A DNA stretch of 64,000 nt from Vreelandella piezotolerans (lineage in GTDB: Bacteria > Pseudomonadota > Gammaproteobacteria > Pseudomonadales > Halomonadaceae), in contig NZ_CP048602.1 of the NCBI RefSeq assembly GCF_012427705.1, positions 992,001 to 1,056,000 of the forward strand. The letters run 5' to 3'. Under the pieces are notes generated by a model. The model worked only from the letters and a program-made list of their open reading frames with translations. It had not been told where the DNA came from and did not search any database. The translations under genes and the position numbers were made by a program. This document shows, piece by piece, positions 52,643-61,682 of the stretch. Every line of letters starts with the position of its first letter. Positions within the stretch are counted from its first letter, which is position 1.

Positions 52643-53182
52643 ATGGAGATGGTTTTTTTTAGCAGTTGGGAAAGTTTAGGTCGCACGCTGATCGTAGGCG
52701 TGCTTGCCTACGCGGTGCTGATCGTATTTTTACGCTTGTCAGGCAACCGTACGCTTTCCAAAATGAACGCCTTCGATCTGATTGTGACAGTGGCGTTGGG
52801 GTCGACGCTGGCCACGGTACTGTTGTCCAAAGACGTGGCGCTGGCCGAAGGGGCGCTGGCGTTGGGGTTACTGATTTCTCTACAGTTCATAATTACGTGG
52901 CTAAGCGTGCGCGTGAGCTGGGTCAAACGGGTAGTCACCGGTGAGCCGCTCTTACTGCTGTACGAGGGCGAGCTGTTGCTCGACGCGCTCTACAGGGCGA
53001 GGGTAACACGCGATGAAGTTCGCTCTGCCGTGCGCAGTAGCGGGTTAGCCAGCCTCGACGCTGCCCAGGCGGTCGTGCTGGAGACCGATGGCTCGCTGAG
53101 TGTGGTGAAGCGTAGTCGCCGAGCAGATGAGTCCAGTCTGGCTGGCGTGCGAGGGGCTAGGTGTGAAGGCTGGGAGCGATAG
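52643..53182 (+). CDS. DUF421/YetF-family membrane protein
   Basis: A 179-residue protein with three N-terminal membrane helices (about 10-32, 44-60 and 65-87) and a soluble C-terminal domain (about 95-165) of the DUF421 type: VTGEPLLLLYEGELLLDALY and SAVRSSGLASLDAAQAVVLE are the family hallmarks. RLSGNRTLSKMNAFDLIVTV after helix 1 is also diagnostic. Function unknown; Bacillus YetF-like proteins are linked to spore germination or stress. Likely monocistronic. Confidence 0.85.
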   Translation: MEMVFFSSWESLGRTLIVGVLAYAVLIVFLRLSGNRTLSKMNAFDLIVTVALGSTLATVLLSKDVALAEGALALGLLISLQFIITWLSVRVSWVKRVVTGEPLLLLYEGELLLDALYRARVTRDEVRSAVRSSGLASLDAAQAVVLETDGSLSVVKRSRRADESSLAGVRGARCEGWER

Positions 53183-53253
53183 TCATCGTTCACGGCGAGC
53201 TTCGACGATGGTACGCTGCGCTCCCTCTTTCTATTACCGTGCAAGGGCAACCC

Positions 53254-53571
53254 GTGAACGTAAAAGCGGATCTTTCGATTTTGGACATCATCGGCCATTT
53301 GTTGATTTGGGTGGTATTGACCCTGATTACCTTTGGCATCGCGCTGTTTTTCTTTCCTTATTCGTTTGCTCGCTTCGTGATCAATCGCACCCGTGTGATC
53401 GATAACACGACGGGCATCGAGCGGAGAATGGTGTGCGATATCAATATTTTCAGTAATTTGGGGCATATCATTCTATGGATGGTGATCTCGTTTCTCACCT
53501 TGGGACTTGGTTATATTTTCTACTTTTACCGGGTGTGGAACTACGCCCTGAATAACGCTCGCCTGCAGTAA
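53254..53571 (+). CDS. small membrane protein (DUF6693-like)
   Basis: A 105-residue protein with two hydrophobic hairpins: helix 1-2 near residues 14-38 (LLIWVVLTLITFGIALFFFP) and near 72-92 (ILWMVISFLTLGLGYIFYFY). The two halves resemble each other (…GHLLIWVVLTLITFG… and …GHIILWMVISFLTLG…), indicating an internal duplication. GTG 53254 follows AAGGGCAA and is preferred to GTG 53239. Function unknown. Confidence 0.65.
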   Translation: MNVKADLSILDIIGHLLIWVVLTLITFGIALFFFPYSFARFVINRTRVIDNTTGIERRMVCDINIFSNLGHIILWMVISFLTLGLGYIFYFYRVWNYALNNARLQ

Positions 53572-53604
53572 TCTCTCCGGTTGTACTTCCCAACAGCGCC
53601 ACGA

Positions 53605-53636
53605 CACTCCCTCTGCCGAGCATCGGCAGGGGAGTG
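53605..53636. terminator. long bulged hairpin after the small membrane protein gene
   Basis: A 14-15 bp stem (CACTCCCTCTGCCGA against TCGGCAGGGGAGTG) with one bulged T. It lacks a T-run, so it may stabilise or terminate only weakly. It lies just upstream of the receptor promoter. Confidence 0.5.
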
Positions 53637-53643
53637 TGTGTCA

Positions 53644-53700
53644 TTGACAACCCATGTACAACTCCCTATATTTGCGTGAATAAAAATTACTATCATTAAT
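53644..53700 (+). promoter_or_regulatory. strong sigma-70 promoter with candidate Fur box
   Basis: TTGACA (53644-53649) and TATATT (53667-53672) are exactly 17 bases apart. The 19 bases at 53682-53700, read on the complement, match 13 of 19 positions of the GATAATGATAATCATTATC Fur consensus. A Fur protein bound there would block transcription of the TonB receptor in iron-rich cells. Fur binding is inferred. Confidence 0.65.
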
Positions 53701-53724
53701 ATTAATATTCGCTCCGGGATCTAC

Positions 53725-55836
53725 ATGATGAAAACCACACCTAGCTTTCGACTGCGGTCACTTGGCGTTGCGGTCGCCCTTGCGTCTGCTGCTTCGGTAT
53801 CGGCAGCCAATGCACAAGACAATGCGTCTGATAGCGTCAATTTAGAAACAGTGGAAGTGACTGCAGACGCTGCAGGCCGCTTTGGTTATAGCGACGCCGA
53901 GCACGAACCTGGCGTAGGCAAGTTGGATGTTCCCCTGGCCGAGCAGCCTTACTCCATGTCCGTCATCGACCAGGAGTTCATTCAGGATAGCGGTGCTAAA
54001 AACATTCAGGATGCACTGCTTTATACTCCCGGCGTCTATGCGGGCAACTTTGGCTTCGACACCCGTGGCGACAGCCCCAAAGTGCGCGGGCTGGATGCCG
54101 GTCGCTATTTGGATGGCCTGCGTCAAGTATACGGTTCTTACAATACGGTTCGCACCAATGTATACGCTCTAGAAAGCGTAGAGGTGCTACGCGGTCCCTC
54201 TTCCATGCTGTACGGTCAAGCGGATCTGGGCGGTATCATCAACGGTGTCTCGAAGCTGCCGCAAGAGGAGCGCAGCGGTGAAATATGGGCCCAGTATGGC
54301 TCTTATGACCGCAAGCAGCTCGCAATGGACGTGACGGGGGCCGCTGATGAGGATGGTGAGTTTCTGTATCGGCTCGTCGCGTTGACCCGCGATAGCGATA
54401 CCCAGGTCGATCACGTCGAAGATGATGGCTATTTGTTTGCGCCTTCATTTACCTGGCGCCCCAGCGATGACACCCATATCACGCTGCTGTTCAATCGTCA
54501 GGAGAACAAGGGGCAGGTGTCGGCACAGTTTCTTCCCCAAGTAGGCACCTTGGAACCAGGGTCACTCGGCTTCATTGGCTCGGAACGCTTCGTCGGAGAG
54601 CCTGGTTGGGATCGTTATGACCGCGAAAAAACCGAAACCACGCTGTTCGTCGATCATCAGCTCAACGATGACTGGGCGTTTGCCGCCACCGCGCGCTATA
54701 CCGACTCCAGTACCGAGACCCGCGAGCACTGGGTCGACATTCCCAGTATTCCCGATGCGGATGGCAATGTCAGTCGCACCATTTTTACGGCGGATGCCCA
54801 AACGCGTATTCTCAATATGGATGCTCGTCTGGAAGGCTCGTTCGAACTCGGTAACACCCAGCACACGCTCATTGCGGGTGTCGACCGTCAGGACGCCCGC
54901 TGGTCGCAGGATAACTATAGTTCGGTGCCCGGTGGTGGTGGTCAGTTCAACGTCTACAACCCCCAATATGGCAACTTGCAGTTAGATTCATTGAACCCCA
55001 CCGATCGTCCGGATAATGAAATCGAGCAGGTCGGCATCTACGTAGCCGACCATATCGAGGTAGGGCCGGTGGTGGTGTCTGCTGGCCTGCGTCGTGACTG
55101 GGCGGAGAACCGGACGCTGGCGCTGTCTGGGCCGGATACCGTCAGCGATGAGGGCGAAACCACGGGCCGCGTGGGGTTGATGTACCGTTTCGATAACGGT
55201 TTCTCGCCTTACGTGAGCTATTCGGAAGCGTTTGCCATGAACCTGGGTACCGACGGGACGGCCAATCCGAGTCCGTTGAAACCCACGACCGGTGACCAAG
55301 AAGAGGTTGGTTTCAAGTACGTCTCTCCTGATCAATCGTTGGCCATTAGCGCTGCCTATTTCGATATTACGCAGCAAAACCGTATTAGCGACGGCGTTAC
55401 CCCCGGCGGTGTCGAACAGCTAGGTGCCGTGGTCGATGGCTGGGAACTACAGGTCAACAAGCGCTGGCAGCAGTTTGAGACCCAGGTGGCCTACACTAAC
55501 TTGAACGCTAGCAACGATAGTACCGGCACGCGGTTACCCTACGTAGCCGAAGAGCAGGCTTCCTGGTGGAACCGCCTGTACGTTGGCAGTAACTGGCGTA
55601 TTGGCGCTGGCGTGCGCTATGTCGGTGACAACGTCGGCTCTGGCGGTGCGCCGGTGGTGCCCTCTAGCACGCTATACGATGCAATGGTCGGTTACACTAT
55701 GGGCGAGTGGGACTTCTCGGTGGACCTGAAAAATGCCACCGATGAAGAGTACGTCTCCTGGTGCCGTTATGACGGCGGCGACTGTGGCTACGGCGACCGC
55801 CGCAGCGTCACGGCCAACGTACGCTATCAGTTTTAA
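53725..55836 (+). CDS. TonB-dependent siderophore receptor
   Basis: A 703-residue outer-membrane receptor. Signal peptide about 1-31 (ending ANAQD). The N-terminal plug domain (about 60-190) has IDQEFIQDSGAKNIQDALLY, GVYAGNFGFDTRGDSPKVRG and LESVEVLRGPSSMLYGQADL, and the 22-strand barrel ends VTANVRYQF with the C-terminal aromatic. The segment YVSWCRYDGGDCGYGDRRSV near the end, with two Cys, is like hydroxamate-siderophore receptors (FhuA/FhuE/FpvB). No FecI/FecR genes or N-terminal signalling domain are present, so control is probably by Fur alone. No siderophore biosynthesis genes are near. Confidence 0.92.
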   Translation: MMKTTPSFRLRSLGVAVALASAASVSAANAQDNASDSVNLETVEVTADAAGRFGYSDAEHEPGVGKLDVPLAEQPYSMSVIDQEFIQDSGAKNIQDALLYTPGVYAGNFGFDTRGDSPKVRGLDAGRYLDGLRQVYGSYNTVRTNVYALESVEVLRGPSSMLYGQADLGGIINGVSKLPQEERSGEIWAQYGSYDRKQLAMDVTGAADEDGEFLYRLVALTRDSDTQVDHVEDDGYLFAPSFTWRPSDDTHITLLFNRQENKGQVSAQFLPQVGTLEPGSLGFIGSERFVGEPGWDRYDREKTETTLFVDHQLNDDWAFAATARYTDSSTETREHWVDIPSIPDADGNVSRTIFTADAQTRILNMDARLEGSFELGNTQHTLIAGVDRQDARWSQDNYSSVPGGGGQFNVYNPQYGNLQLDSLNPTDRPDNEIEQVGIYVADHIEVGPVVVSAGLRRDWAENRTLALSGPDTVSDEGETTGRVGLMYRFDNGFSPYVSYSEAFAMNLGTDGTANPSPLKPTTGDQEEVGFKYVSPDQSLAISAAYFDITQQNRISDGVTPGGVEQLGAVVDGWELQVNKRWQQFETQVAYTNLNASNDSTGTRLPYVAEEQASWWNRLYVGSNWRIGAGVRYVGDNVGSGGAPVVPSSTLYDAMVGYTMGEWDFSVDLKNATDEEYVSWCRYDGGDCGYGDRRSVTANVRYQF

Positions 55837-55879
55837 GGTAAACGATGCGTGACGCGCGTTGGCGAAACGTCACATACAC

Positions 55880-55916
55880 AACGGGGCCTGCTCATCGCAG
55901 GCCCCGTTGTTTTTTG
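55880..55916 (+). terminator. Rho-independent terminator
   Basis: AACGGGGCCTGC (55880-55891) pairs perfectly with GCAGGCCCCGTT (55897-55908) followed by G and six T residues. It ends the TonB receptor transcript. Confidence 0.93.
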
Positions 55917-55937
55917 GAACTCGACGTGATGCCACGG

Positions 55938-56168
55938 TTAGTGTGGCCGCTTGATCAGCAGCTTCACTAAACGCCGCACGATAGGGGAGACTAGATTGAT
56001 GACCGGCAGCGCGACGGCAAAGGCAAACAGCCACGCTTTGAGCCAAATCATCACGATTCCCTCGACGAGGCCCACGTTATACAACGTAATCACCAGCGAC
56101 ATGATGCATGACATGAATAGCGCCATCAGGCATGAAAATATCAGCTGGGCGTATTTCGGATCGAACAT
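55938..56168 (-). CDS. DUF2798 family small membrane protein
   Basis: A 76-residue protein with two membrane helices (about 10-32 and 40-62). It begins MFDPKYAQLIFSCLMALFMS, and LYNVGLVEGIVMIWLKAWLF follows; both are typical of DUF2798. The ATG at 56168 follows TTTAGGAAACG, better than a longer start at 56195. Function unknown. It is 23 bases downstream of the YghU-type gene on the same strand, so probably co-transcribed with it. Confidence 0.8.
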   Translation of the reverse strand: MFDPKYAQLIFSCLMALFMSCIMSLVITLYNVGLVEGIVMIWLKAWLFAFAVALPVINLVSPIVRRLVKLLIKRPH

Positions 56169-56191
56169 CGTGCGTTTCCTAAATACGCGAA

Positions 56192-57052
56192 TCAACGCTT
56201 GTCTTCGGTTTTTTCAGTAAAATCGCTGGCGTCATGGCGCTCGTGAAGCTGCTCGCTGGGCTCGCCCCAGGTGCGGTTCACCATACGGCCTCGCTGTACT
56301 GCGGGGCGGGCATCTATCTCTTCCGTCCAGCGCAATACGTTGGTGTACGTATGCGCTTCTAGGAACTCGGCCGCCTCGTATACGCGGTTCTTAACCAGCG
56401 CGCCGTACCAAGGGTGAATTGCCATGTCGGCAATCGTGTATTCATCGCCCGCCATGAAGCGGTTGTCGGCCAAGTGACGATCCAGCACGTCTAGCTGACG
56501 TTTGACTTCCATGGTGTAGCGGTCGATCGGATATTGGTACTTCTCTGGTGCGTAGGCGTAGAAGTGTCCAAAGCCGCCGCCCAGCATCGGTGCGCTGCCC
56601 ATTTGCCAGAACAGCCAAGAGAGACACTCGGTGCGCTTGGCGGGGTCTGTCGGCAGGAACTCTCCGTATTTCTCCGCGAGGTACAACAAGATGGCCCCTG
56701 ATTCGAACACGCGCTGGGGTGGGGTCACGCTGTGATCCATCAGCGCCGGGATCTTCGAATTGGGATTCACCTCGACGAAGCCACTACCAAACTGATCGCC
56801 TTCGCCGATTTGAATCAGATGCGCATCGTATTCGGCGGCGGTGACGCCTTTTTCAAGCAGCTCTTCGAGCATGACCGTCACTTTGACGCCGTTAGGTGTC
56901 GCCAACGAATAGAGCTGTAGGGGGTGCTTACCAACGGGTAGCGGCTTTTCGTGGGTCGCGCCTGCCACCGGGCGGTTGATATTGGCAAACTTGCCGCCGT
57001 TGCCCGGCTCCCACTTCCAAACCCGCGGTGGCGTGTAGGTCGTATCGCTCAT
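56192..57052 (-). CDS. yghU: YghU-type glutathione S-transferase / disulfide-bond oxidoreductase
   Basis: A 286-residue GST-fold enzyme of the Nu class. MSDTTYTPPRVWKWEPGNGG then NINRPVAGATHEKPLPVGKH is the YghU N-terminus, LYSLATPNGVKVTVMLEELL contains the T-P-N-G active-site turn, and FVEVNPNSKIPALMDHSVTP the glutathione-contact region. E. coli YghU binds two glutathiones and reduces disulfides and peroxides. ATG 57052 follows GCGAGGC; a much longer frame to 57229 has no family similarity. Near ohr/ohrR, so part of an oxidant-defence neighbourhood. Confidence 0.92.
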   Translation of the reverse strand: MSDTTYTPPRVWKWEPGNGGKFANINRPVAGATHEKPLPVGKHPLQLYSLATPNGVKVTVMLEELLEKGVTAAEYDAHLIQIGEGDQFGSGFVEVNPNSKIPALMDHSVTPPQRVFESGAILLYLAEKYGEFLPTDPAKRTECLSWLFWQMGSAPMLGGGFGHFYAYAPEKYQYPIDRYTMEVKRQLDVLDRHLADNRFMAGDEYTIADMAIHPWYGALVKNRVYEAAEFLEAHTYTNVLRWTEEIDARPAVQRGRMVNRTWGEPSEQLHERHDASDFTEKTEDKR

Positions 57053-57301
57053 AATAGCCTCGCTGTTGAACAGGTGATAAGTGCAGTACCAATTGCCTAG
57101 CTTGCTAAGTTGTGTCTTTTTAATGGGGACGTAAAACCTGGGTACAAGGGTAGTTCGCGTGTTCGTCAAATAAAAATATACAGGGCGTATAGGGGGACTG
57201 ACGGTAGGAGCTGTCTGGATGACCCGCAAGGGTAAAAGAAAGCGCAGAGCAGATGCAGTGTCGCCGCCTTGCCGATTGGCAAGGCGGCAAAGAGAGCGGC
57301 T

Positions 57302-57727
57302 TTACACCAGTGTCAGCGTGACATCGATGTTGCCACGAGTGGCATTGGAGTAGGGGCAAACGATATGCGCTTTATCGACCAGTGCCCGCGCAACGTCCTT
57401 CTCAAGACCCGGCAAGCTGATTTTTAGCTCTACTTCGATCCCAAACCCCGTGGGGATAGCGCCAATGCCTACGCTACCATCGATCTGAGTATCTGTGGGC
57501 AGTTTGACTTTTTCTTGGCTGGCCACGTGCTTCAGCGCGCCTAGAAAGCAAGCGGAGTAGCCTGCCGCAAACAGCTGCTCTGGGTTGGTGCCGTCGCCAC
57601 CTGCGCCACCCAGCTCTTTGGGGGTGCTCAGTTTGACATCCAGCGCGCCATCGGAGGACTTGGCATGGCCTTCACGGCCACCCTTGGCGTGAGCATGTGC
57701 ACGATAAGCAATCGTTTCAATCGACAT
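57302..57727 (-). CDS. ohr: organic hydroperoxide resistance protein Ohr
   Basis: A 141-residue thiol peroxidase of the Ohr branch of OsmC proteins. The peroxidatic Cys is C60 in [20 protein letters not shown] and the resolving Cys is C124 in [20 protein letters not shown], both in the Ohr-specific context. The substrate-pocket segment [20 protein letters not shown] is present. It reduces alkyl and lipid hydroperoxides with lipoylated proteins as partner. It lies downstream of ohrR on the same strand; a CAAT-ATA-ATTG dyad in the gap may be the OhrR operator. Confidence 0.95.
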   Translation of the reverse strand: MSIETIAYRAHAHAKGGREGHAKSSDGALDVKLSTPKELGGAGGDGTNPEQLFAAGYSACFLGALKHVASQEKVKLPTDTQIDGSVGIGAIPTGFGIEVELKISLPGLEKDVARALVDKAHIVCPYSNATRGNIDVTLTLV

Positions 57728-57808
57728 AGACGTCTCCTTTTTTGGTCGTTAAGTGGGTCATGCTGGGATAATGATCTGTTTTAATTTAGTCCAGCTTTGT
57801 TTTGCGCG

Positions 57809-57819
57809 CAATATAATTG
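57809..57819 (-). promoter_or_regulatory. candidate OhrR operator
   Basis: CAAT (57809-57812) and ATTG (57816-57819) form an AT-rich dyad 82-92 bases upstream of ohr, resembling the half-sites of the known OhrR target (TACAATT-like). It is the only such dyad in the ohrR-ohr gap. Confidence 0.45.
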
Positions 57820-57854
57820 AGCGGAAAAACGTTTCCCATTGAAAAAGCGGGTCG

Positions 57855-58304
57855 TCATTTTGCTTTTTGCAAACTCTCACGCAGCTGTACTAAGTCCTCT
57901 TTGAGCTGCGTCAGGGCCTCGACCGATTTCTCACTGGCATTCACTACGCAGCTAGGGATGTGGCGAGCCTGTTCGCGCAGCGCCCGGCCTTTGTCGGTGA
58001 GAAAGAGCTCGACGACGCGCTCATCTTGCACGCTGCGCTGGCGGCGCAGTAGCTGGTCCGCCTCCAAGCGTTTGAGCAGTGGAGTGAGTGAGCCAGGGTC
58101 CGTCAGCAGTCGCTTACTCAGCGCGCCAACGGTAATGCCATCTTCTTGCCATAGCACGAGCATGGCGAGGTATTGCGGGTAGGTCAGCCCTAGCTCTTTC
58201 AAAAGTGGTTTATAGATTTTGGTCATCGTCAACGACGTTGAATAGAGGGCGAAACAGAGCTGGTGATCGAGCTCAAGTTCGCTGCAAGGGTCTAACGCAG
58301 GCAT
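57855..58304 (-). CDS. ohrR: organic-peroxide-sensing MarR repressor OhrR
   Basis: A 149-residue MarR-family regulator. The sensing cysteine is C17 in ELELDHQLCFALYSTSLTMT, the position of the reactive Cys in OhrR, and a second Cys, C119 in ARHIPSCVVNASEK, suggests the two-cysteine (Xanthomonas-like) mechanism. The wing-helix has LGLTYPQYLAMLVLWQEDGI and DPGSLTPLLKRLEADQLLRR. ATG 58304 follows TGGGAGT; upstream in-frame codons have no family similarity. It should repress ohr and be released on oxidation by organic peroxides. Confidence 0.93.
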   Translation of the reverse strand: MPALDPCSELELDHQLCFALYSTSLTMTKIYKPLLKELGLTYPQYLAMLVLWQEDGITVGALSKRLLTDPGSLTPLLKRLEADQLLRRQRSVQDERVVELFLTDKGRALREQARHIPSCVVNASEKSVEALTQLKEDLVQLRESLQKAK

Positions 58305-58439
58305 GTGGACTCCCAGACGAAATGCATAGTGGGTAATGTAGCGCGCCAAACGATGAGTGGCTATCCCTAGACGTTGGTCGTAAGTGAGCAGTTTTGTTTT
58401 GACACCCCGCCAAGCGATCGCTAGCCTTCGCTTATTGAA

Positions 58440-58453
58440 TGTTACCGGTAACA
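58440..58453. promoter_or_regulatory. GntR-type operator palindrome
   Basis: TGTTACCGGTAACA is a perfect 14 bp palindrome, extended to ATGTTACC...GGTAACAA. It matches the ATGTTACC-GGTAACAT-like operators of the LacI-type gluconate repressor GntR. It lies 160 bases upstream of the TRAP receptor gene whose operon ends with gntK and gntR. The rest of the 58.31-58.61 kb gap shows no other clear site or promoter. Confidence 0.75.
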
Positions 58454-58612
58454 AAAAAGGCGTAACCCGTCGATTAGCCGCAGCATTCATATTGACGCGT
58501 TATTCGATAAAGCGAATGAAGACGCGGCTCGCTCGGGTGGCAGATAAACGCTCAGCATCTCAGTACACCACTGCTCAACATTTAACAACAATGAATGTTT
58601 GGAGATAACGTC

Positions 58613-59686
58613 ATGACAGCGATTTGGCGCAGCACGCTTACTCTGGTAGGCGCAACGACTCTGACCTTTGGTATGGCTCATGCCCAAAGTCCCGAGCTTT
58701 CCGATCCGCCCGCCATCGAAGGGGATATCGTCGCCGACCACGGTAGCCACACGCTTCGTATGGGTATTGGTTTGTCGGAAACGTCCCCGCAGTTTCTCTC
58801 TAGCCAATACTTTGGCGAGATTCTAGAGCAGCGCACCGAAGGCCGTATCACGGTCAACGTGTTCCCCAACAGCCAGTTGGGCGACGATGTTCAGATGATG
58901 GAAATGCTGCAGACCGGCACGCTAGACATGACCTATCCCTCCAGCTCAGCCACCACTGGCTACGTTGAAGAGCTGTCTGCTTTTGATCTGCCGTTCCTGC
59001 TGCCCAGCCGTGAAGCCGCCATTGCCGTCATGCAGAGTGACGTAGCGCAGGAAATGCTGGATAAGTTCGAGGGTACCGGCCTGAAAGCATTGACGTTCTC
59101 TGAGAATGGCTACCGTCAGCTCTCCAACAGCGCGCGTCCGGTCGAATCGCCGGAAGACGTCGCCGGTTTGGACGTTCGCGGTTTGAGCGTGCGCACCATG
59201 CAGAATCCGGTGCACTTGGCGATTTGGGAAGCATTAGGTGCTAACCCCACGCCGATGGCGTTTGGCGAGCTGTTCTCTGCCCTAGAGCAGGGCGTGGTCG
59301 ATGGCCAGGAAAATCCCTGGAGCACCATCCTGACATCCAACTTCAACGAAGTTCAGGATTACGGCACCGAAACTCGTCACGTTTATACACCGTTCATCAT
59401 GATGTTGTCCGAGCGTACCTGGGACCGTATGGCACCCGAGTACCAAGAGCTGGTGCTTGAAGCCGCGCGTCAATCCGCCGAGTACGAAATTCAGCTCTCT
59501 GCTGAGTATGACGACTGGTCCCGTGAGCAGTTAGAAGCCCGCGGTATGCAAATCACTCGCCTGAGCGATGAGCAACTGGCCGCGTTCCAAGACGCCGTGC
59601 AGCCCGTTTATGAAGAGTGGGCACCGCGCATTGGCGAAGATCTGATCGCTGAAATTCAACAGATCGTTGAAGATGCCAGCAACTAA
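58613..59686 (+). CDS. TRAP transporter receptor, probably for gluconate
   Basis: A 357-residue DctP-type periplasmic receptor. Signal peptide about 1-24 (LTFGMAHAQ). DctP segments are MGIGLSETSPQFLSSQYFGE, ITVNVFPNSQLGDDVQMMEM, and the carboxylate-binding Arg region VAGLDVRGLSVRTMQNPVHL followed by GANPTPMAFGELFSALEQGV. ATG 58613 follows TTTGGAGAT. First gene of an operon with DctQ, DctM, gluconokinase and the gluconate repressor, so gluconate (or a closely related aldonate) is the predicted ligand. That assignment rests on neighbours and the upstream operator, not on the receptor itself. Confidence 0.88.
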   Translation: MTAIWRSTLTLVGATTLTFGMAHAQSPELSDPPAIEGDIVADHGSHTLRMGIGLSETSPQFLSSQYFGEILEQRTEGRITVNVFPNSQLGDDVQMMEMLQTGTLDMTYPSSSATTGYVEELSAFDLPFLLPSREAAIAVMQSDVAQEMLDKFEGTGLKALTFSENGYRQLSNSARPVESPEDVAGLDVRGLSVRTMQNPVHLAIWEALGANPTPMAFGELFSALEQGVVDGQENPWSTILTSNFNEVQDYGTETRHVYTPFIMMLSERTWDRMAPEYQELVLEAARQSAEYEIQLSAEYDDWSREQLEARGMQITRLSDEQLAAFQDAVQPVYEEWAPRIGEDLIAEIQQIVEDASN

Positions 59687-59707
59687 TACGCACCATTAAG
59701 CGCGCCA

Positions 59708-59733
59708 TCGGGCAGGCCATTGTGCCTGCCCGA
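59708..59733 (+). terminator. intra-operon hairpin after the receptor gene
   Basis: TCGGGCAGGC (59708-59717) pairs perfectly with GCCTGCCCGA (59724-59733). No T-run follows, so it may protect receptor mRNA or attenuate mildly. The same arrangement (hairpin between receptor and DctQ) occurs in the first TRAP operon at 2298. Confidence 0.6.
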
Positions 59734-59757
59734 CTTGTCAGTGCCCTTGGAGTTCTT

Positions 59758-60384
59758 ATGACATCCTCCTCAACACCTCCCAACGCTGATCCCTCTTTGG
59801 CAGCGCCCATCATGGAAGATCCTTCGGTTTACCTGGACGATCCCAATCGCAAGCTGCTGGAAATCGATACCGACACGCGCCAGGGCCCTGCGCTGTTTCG
59901 CTGGTTAACGCTGGGTATGGAATATCTGATTGGCATGATCTTGGTGGCGTTGATCGTCGCGGTGTCGAGCAACGTGGTGGGCCGCTCGCTGTTCAACCAC
60001 TCGCTCCCCTGGGTCGATGAGCTGGCGCGCATGCTGTTCATTTGGCTGGTCTTCATTGGTGCGGCGGCCGCGTTCGCCCGCTATGAACATATTGCTGTGG
60101 ATGCGCTGGTGCGGCGTCTGCCGCTGCGCTTCGCACACATGCTCTACTGCCTGCAGCACCTGATCATTACGGGTTTGATGCTAGTGATGGTGTTTGGTGG
60201 TTATCAAGTCTTGTCACGCTCCAGCGGTCGCTCGGCCATCATGGGCGTGCCGCTCAGCCTTGTGAGTCTTTCCCTCGTGCTATGCGTTGCCTTCATTGCC
60301 GCCGTGTCACTGTGGCGGGTATGGATGAGCATACGCGTGATCGTTCAACCACACGACCCATCGACCAAAGCGCAAGGGGAGTAA
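59758..60384 (+). CDS. TRAP transporter small permease (DctQ family)
   Basis: A 208-residue small permease with an N-terminal hydrophilic extension of about 55 residues (rich in Asp, Ser and Pro) before four membrane helices (about 58-80, 92-112, 130-150 and 170-190). The DctQ signature SNVVGRSLFNHSLPWVDELA is near residue 78, followed by RMLFIWLVFIGAAAAFARYE. ATG 59758 follows TTGGAGTT; an upstream in-frame GTG-type start would run through the hairpin. Part of the presumptive gluconate transporter. Confidence 0.87.
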   Translation: MTSSSTPPNADPSLAAPIMEDPSVYLDDPNRKLLEIDTDTRQGPALFRWLTLGMEYLIGMILVALIVAVSSNVVGRSLFNHSLPWVDELARMLFIWLVFIGAAAAFARYEHIAVDALVRRLPLRFAHMLYCLQHLIITGLMLVMVFGGYQVLSRSSGRSAIMGVPLSLVSLSLVLCVAFIAAVSLWRVWMSIRVIVQPHDPSTKAQGE

Positions 60385-60389
60385 TCGAC

Positions 60390-61670
60390 ATGCTGTGGAT
60401 TTTTCTGGCTATTTTATTGGTCTCGATCATCATCGGCTTACCTATCGCTTTTGGTTTGGGAGTCGCGGCGCTGGTGATGGCCGTCCTATCGGATATTCCG
60501 CTCTCCATCCTGATCGAGCAGTCCATCCGTGGGGTGAATAGCTTCCCGCTACTGGCCATTCCGTTCTTTATTTTGGTCGGCGAGGTCATGAGTAACGGCG
60601 GCATCGCGCGCCGTTTGATGGAGTTAGCCGGTGCGCTGGTCGGCTTCATGCGCGGTGGCTTGGGGCAAGTGGCCATCACTGGCTCGATGTTCTTTGGCGG
60701 CATCAGCGGCTCGGCAGTGGCCGATACAGCGGCCACTGGCTCGATGATGATTCCCTCGATGAAGCAGCAGGGCTACACCGCTGCCAACGCCACGGCGATC
60801 AATACCGTTTCATCGGTGATCGGGATCATCATTCCTCCTTCCATTCCACTGATTCTGTACGGCATCGTAACGGAAACGTCCATTAGCCGCCTGTTCATCT
60901 CCGGTATCGTTCCGGGGTTACTCATCGGTGCGGCCTTGATGGTCACCACCTTCATTCTGGCCAGCAAGCAGGGTGGCGGGGTGCGGCAATTTCGCTGGGA
61001 CGTGCTCTGGAAAGCCTTCAAAGACGCTTGGCTGGCCCTGGTGCTACCGGTCATCGTGATTGGCGGCATCATTGGCGGTGTGTTTACGGCCACCGAAGCG
61101 GCGGTCGCTGCACTGCTTTACTCGCTGGCAATTTCGCTGCTGGTGTATCGTGAGTTCAAACTCTCAGAACTGGTCGGCATGCTGATTCGTACCGCCAGGC
61201 TCTCCGGTATGGTGATGATGCTGTTGGCCTTTGCCACCGTGATTGCCTGGTTCTTGACCATCAATATGGTCCCGCAAACCCTGGTACGTCAGGTACAGGC
61301 GATTACTGAAGAGCCTTTTTTGCTGCTGCTGATCGTGGCGGCCCTGCTTCTGATCGTCGGTTTCGTGATGGATCTGACCCCGGCCATGGTCATCATGGCG
61401 CCGATGCTGGCACCTATCGTCACCTCGGTGGGTGTGGATGCCGCTTACTTTGGCGTGCTCATGGCCTTCATTCTGGGAATTGGGCTACTCACGCCGCCGG
61501 TGGGCACCTGTCTTTACGTGGGCTGTGGCGTGGGTAAAGTCTCCATGGAGTCTTTGGTCAAGGCCATGTTGCCTTACTATGCCGCGCTGCTTGTGGTGCT
61601 GGTGCTGCTCATCGCCTTTCCAAGCATCGTGACTTGGTTGCCCGACCTCACCGCCGTGCGCGGTAACTGA
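60390..61670 (+). CDS. TRAP transporter large permease (DctM family)
   Basis: A 426-residue permease with about 12 hydrophobic segments. Family motifs: FPLLAIPFFILVGEVMSNGG (near residue 50), the glycine-rich ITGSMFFGGISGSAVADTAA, SVIGIIIPPSIPLILYGIVT (near 150), and the second repeat LLIVGFVMDLTPAMVIMAPM. ATG 60390 follows AAGGGGAG. It is five bases after the DctQ stop and 12 bases before gntK, so the transporter and kinase are co-transcribed. Expected to drive sodium-coupled gluconate uptake. Confidence 0.92.
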   Translation: MLWIFLAILLVSIIIGLPIAFGLGVAALVMAVLSDIPLSILIEQSIRGVNSFPLLAIPFFILVGEVMSNGGIARRLMELAGALVGFMRGGLGQVAITGSMFFGGISGSAVADTAATGSMMIPSMKQQGYTAANATAINTVSSVIGIIIPPSIPLILYGIVTETSISRLFISGIVPGLLIGAALMVTTFILASKQGGGVRQFRWDVLWKAFKDAWLALVLPVIVIGGIIGGVFTATEAAVAALLYSLAISLLVYREFKLSELVGMLIRTARLSGMVMMLLAFATVIAWFLTINMVPQTLVRQVQAITEEPFLLLLIVAALLLIVGFVMDLTPAMVIMAPMLAPIVTSVGVDAAYFGVLMAFILGIGLLTPPVGTCLYVGCGVGKVSMESLVKAMLPYYAALLVVLVLLIAFPSIVTWLPDLTAVRGN

Positions 61671-61682
61671 TAGGAGCCGCGT